Assembly: GCF_947623445.1 (NCBI RefSeq)
Contig: NC_135245.1
Location: 5,587,501-5,651,500, forward strand
Direction of reading: 5' to 3'
DNA: 64,000 nt
Source: Clavelina lepadiformis
Lineage: Eukaryota; Chordata; Ascidiacea; Aplousobranchia; Clavelinidae
In this document: piece after piece, positions 60,663 to 64,000 of the stretch
Position numbering within the stretch: the first letter of the stretch is position 1
Layout of the letters: the number at the start of each line of letters is the position of its first letter
The notes under the pieces: model-generated
Seen by the model: only the letters and a program-made list of their open reading frames with translations
What the model was told of the DNA's origin: nothing
Database searches by the model: none
Made by a program: the position numbers and the translations under genes

Positions 60663-63632
60663 CAAGCTTCCCGCTGAGCGTCTTCTCCTGGCTGCCAACT
60701 CGTATGCACCTCGAACTTCTGCGTTCCAGACGCAATAAAACAAGAATATGCAGATGCCTTGAATCCCAACAAATATCACCTGCAGGTAGGCGCCCATGGT
60801 TCCAACAGCAATACCAACATTTGGTAAGACCTCGCCAGTTTGATTTTCATTGTAGAAGCTATATAATATTCCTACCACTGCAGGAACTCCCAGTATTGGC
60901 AAGAGTATAAGAGCCCCTCGAGAAGCTCGCCTGGTTTAAAAAGTTTGTTTAAGAATTTTACTTGAAGGTATGGAAATGATGAATTTTATATTTACAGTAG
61001 AAGAATTAGTTGTAACGGTAACAGTCAGATCAAGTAAGTTAATGTAATGGTATAATAAATTGAGTATAATTATATAATTGAATAATTTTATTTAGTATAG
61101 CATATTTTTACATCAAGTAGCAACATTTACTGTTTTAACAACACCATATATTTTGGGTTAATTTTTCCCCCTGGGAAAGAACAATATCCAACAAAAATTT
61201 CTACTTACTTGAGTGATTCGTTAACACGGGTCGACTTGTCCGCTGATGCAAGTCTTGATGACGTACATGATGACTTAAAAATGACGTACATGACTTTGAT
61301 CAAGATCAGCAAATTAATCTAAACAAAGTTGAAATTACATTATAATGATAACGAATTTCATGCGAGAGTTTGGCTTTAAAACGTAATTCTGCACCTACCC
61401 CAATAATACCAAGAACTGGGCCAACGTAAGTCCATATAACGCTACTGTCATATCGCAGAAAGCAAGATGAAGGGCTGGCGTATGCGTCCTTCATAAAGAT
61501 AAGGGTTATAGTAACATGCACAAATACTTTTGCAGTGCTTTATATTAAAAGCGAATTCTGTATATAAACGACTTTATTTTTTACCTCAGTGGCATTTTCT
61601 GGTCCAAATGGAAAAGAATATCTGGTCAGTACGAAAGTTGTCGTTACGATAGAAAAAGGCACAAACCATCCAACAATCGGAGCGTAAGTTGGAAGAAATT
61701 CGGCCCATTTTCTTTCAAACACCATCACTATCTTGTAGAATAAATACAAGCCTTCAACCAGAGCCCAGAAAAATACACTCAGAAAGAAAAAATGCGTCAC
61801 AACGGCGAATGCGATGCATGAAACTGAAGCGACCTGAAAGTATTGAAATGTATTGTAATTCCATAAAACACAAATGCAAATAAAAAGCACAATGTCTAGT
61901 GAACTAAGCTATACAAGCATTAAGCGTCATGAGAATTTGTAACACAGTCACAATAACGAACCTCAGCGTCAGGTGAAGTGAAAATGGAACTAGTCAAAAG
62001 CGAAATATAACCTCCCAAAAGAGCGATTATCAAGTGAAAATGAAGCAGCATGCGATCCTTCAGCAAAGTTCTTCGGTAATGTATAAACACCAAGACAGTG
62101 ACACAGAGACAAGCGATTGATACAGAGCCAAGGATCATGGATATTATTTCAAGGGCTTTGTCGTGTTCTGGTGGTAACTGCCATATAAATATTCATTCTT
62201 GTTTTATCTGGCATTCTCGCTACACTTTTAAAGTTAACTGCAAGCATTAAAAGAAAACCGGCTTCCATTGTGTTATTAAAGCAAAAAAGATGCGTTTTGG
62301 TTAAGTTAGAGCACATAGAAGGAAATGTGCTATATGTGCTGGTAGTACTGTAAAGCTACTGAATATTTCCAACCTCAGTTCCTGAAGTTTTCATTAGCAC
62401 AGCAAAATGGGTGGTGTGGTTGCAGCTGCAAGATGTTCCATTATCAGAGTTAAACGTTTGGCATCCAAATTCATCCCACAATTCTCTACATTCATTAAAG
62501 GTAATTCATGAAATAATTGTTAGGGAAGCGTGAAATAGTATTTGGAGTAATTTTGCTAACATAATTGCAGCAAACGTTTCGTTTTTCTTTTGAAACTCTC
62601 TTGAAGACAGAAACGTAACACAAAGGGTACAAATATTGCGTATTACTAAAACCATATTAATCCAAATAATATATTGATGAATATCAATACAGCACTAATA
62701 TAGGCTACTCTTAGTATTACATTAATTACATACTTATTAATAAGTTATGTTAATCTTAATATTACTAATACAAGTGGCTTCAGAGTTATATACTGTACTT
62801 ATGTTCCCCGACAACTTGAAAAAATTCAAATCAAAAATTTTAACACTTACTCGCTTATATTGGATACAAGGTAAGCGCAGTATTTGGTGACGTCATTACT
62901 GACGTTACTGGCTGTGGAGTGCAGAGTGAAGTTTACTGGAACAGAGAGAGACACAGGACGACCTTCAATGAACTTCCTCGCATTCACTGACACGTAATTA
63001 CTTATCCTGTCAGTGGAATATTACGTCAGTTCACTGTGATTGTTATTTCACACATTAGTTGTTTTTTCCGTATTACAACGCCAAACAAAATGCCTTAAAC
63101 AAAATGTTTTAATCACATTTAAAAAGCTGAATAATTTTATTCACGTTCATGTTCACTGTGCGTTTAAATGAAGCTAACCAAACGTAAAATATATTTATTT
63201 CGGAAATCGGCCATTAAATAGTCTTTTAAAAGCTGTAAAAATTTGCAGCGATAATTATTAATAACAATATTGCATAGGCTACCTTCGTGGTAAAACACCA
63301 TATTCCGGGGTTGGGTATTTATAAAACACAGACAATACTGCGACGCTGTCGGCGTTCGAATCTGAAAGAAATATTTTCTTTGTTAAATGAATCAATCAAA
63401 ATTATATAGTTAATGCCACGGTTTTTTTTAGCAGAAATCATTTAATGTAAAAATTCCTGCCAACATCACCAACTTGTTTTTTGATGTGGAAAGCCAATGA
63501 CAGAAACTTGATCATTATTGAAGAAGGCTGATGAAGTTATATGAGTTTTATCAAAGACGCTTTCTATGTTTTTGGAGTTGGTGACCACTAACTGCAAGTC
63601 GACGTTGCTATTCACTTCTTCAATAAGTACGT
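60663..63632 (-). CDS. Adhesion-type G protein-coupled receptor, GAIN/GPS and seven-helix part (incomplete)
   Basis: Eight minus-strand exons with agreeing phases: 63470-63632, 62851-63006, 62374-62485, 61962-62177, 61585-61833, 61399-61488, 61209-61318 and 60663-60930. The first two encode GAIN-domain beta strands (VLIEEVNSNVDLQLVVTNSK; EGRPVSLSVPVNFTLHSTAS). Exon 3 is the GPS motif (CAYLVSNISEELWDEFGC, then CSCNHTTHFAVLM). Helices follow: TM1-2 (LEIISMILGSVSIACLCVTV), TM3-4 (HFFFLSVFFWALVEGLYLFY; GWFVPFSIVTTTFVL), the ECL2 Cys and TM5 (CFLRYDSSVIWTYVGPVLGI; INLLILIKVMYVIFK), then TM6-7 (LILLPILGVPAVVGILYSFY; IQGICIFLFYCVWNAEVR). The GPS has His-Thr-Thr where His-Leu-Thr/Ser is usual at the self-cleavage site. 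The N-terminus with any adhesion domains is probably beyond the window; the tail exon is unresolved. Confidence 0.9.
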
Positions 63633-63829
63633 CTGCAAATAATTTCAGTATGCATTTTAATACGGATATTTTGAACTTCTAATACCGATAACACTTCCAA
63701 TATTAGCAAAAAGAATTGCTCGAAATCAGTGTTATGAGTGAGAAATAATATATGTTAAAATTAGACTACACAAAAATTTGAGGTGTTATCTACATTAAAT
63801 GAATGGTTGCCACTATTTCACTGGAGAAA

Positions 63830-64000
63830 ATCGTGTGTTCGAAGTTGTTTTTCACAGTTTCTTGCTAACCTACCTTAAATGTTATAACATAGTAACCTAA
63901 ATCTACCTTCTAGTCTAAATCTAATTCCAATAAAACCTTGTATAGCTAAAATCAACTTTTTGCATACTCATTCTCCTAACCTAACCACCTATCTTTAACA
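63830..64000. repeat. CCTAACC-associated dispersed repeat, copy 3 (cut by window end)
   Basis: Closely matches 11930-12135: TTCTTG.TAACCTA, TTAAATG, ATAGTAACCTAA, TCAACTTTTTGCATACTCAT, TCCTAACCTAACC and CTATCTTTAACA. Confidence 0.65.

Overview
The window looks like a compact animal nuclear genome. It has AT-rich DNA, short spliced exons with GT..AG introns, animal-specific genes (TMIE, TMEM179, an adhesion GPCR, a BTB-BACK protein) and many short DNA transposons. An invertebrate deuterostome such as an ascidian is my best guess, but nothing seen here proves the taxon. Exon models were built by hand. For each main gene I required GT..AG borders, phase continuity across every intron and an open joined frame.

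Layout. 1-5 kb: two nested hAT-type MITEs, then GID4 (+) with a decayed LINE in its second intron. 5.4-10.1 kb: TMIE-like (-) and TMEM179-like (-). 10-13.5 kb: SINEs and other repeats. 13.5-16.7 kb: UQCC1 (+). 18.1-23.2 kb: a BTB-BACK gene (-) ending in two copies of the N-terminal lobe of RNA 2'-phosphotransferase (KptA/Tpt1). 24.5-28.4 kb: a large foldback transposon whose arms carry 38-bp tandem repeats and whose left arm was later hit by a pogo/Tigger-type and a hAT-type element. 30.9-32.9 kb: a complete compact KptA/TRPT1-like gene (-), with a short LTR element just upstream. 36.9-45.5 kb: a third KptA/TRPT1-like gene (-) with long disordered flanks. 49.1 kb: a single-exon ORF (+). 50.5-57.0 kb: an AidB/ACDH-11-type acyl-CoA dehydrogenase (+, 13 exons). 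57.1-58.3 kb: a sulfotransferase-like gene (-) with a disturbed first exon. 60.7-63.6 kb: the membrane half of an adhesion GPCR (-), whose 5' part probably lies beyond the window.

The most unusual content is the cluster of three same-strand KptA-derived genes within about 27 kb. They share intron positions and phases. All four N-lobes carry Lys where the family has a catalytic Arg (the I-R-A-x-Q-G-H-S motif). One gene joins two N-lobes, without the NAD+-binding C-lobe, to a BTB-BACK module of the kind that normally recruits CUL3. This suggests that a tRNA-processing or RNA-end enzyme has been duplicated and turned into a possible RNA-reading ubiquitin-ligase adaptor. The architecture is read from the sequence; the function is inference. 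The other genes are ordinary housekeeping or membrane genes with no obvious joint role.
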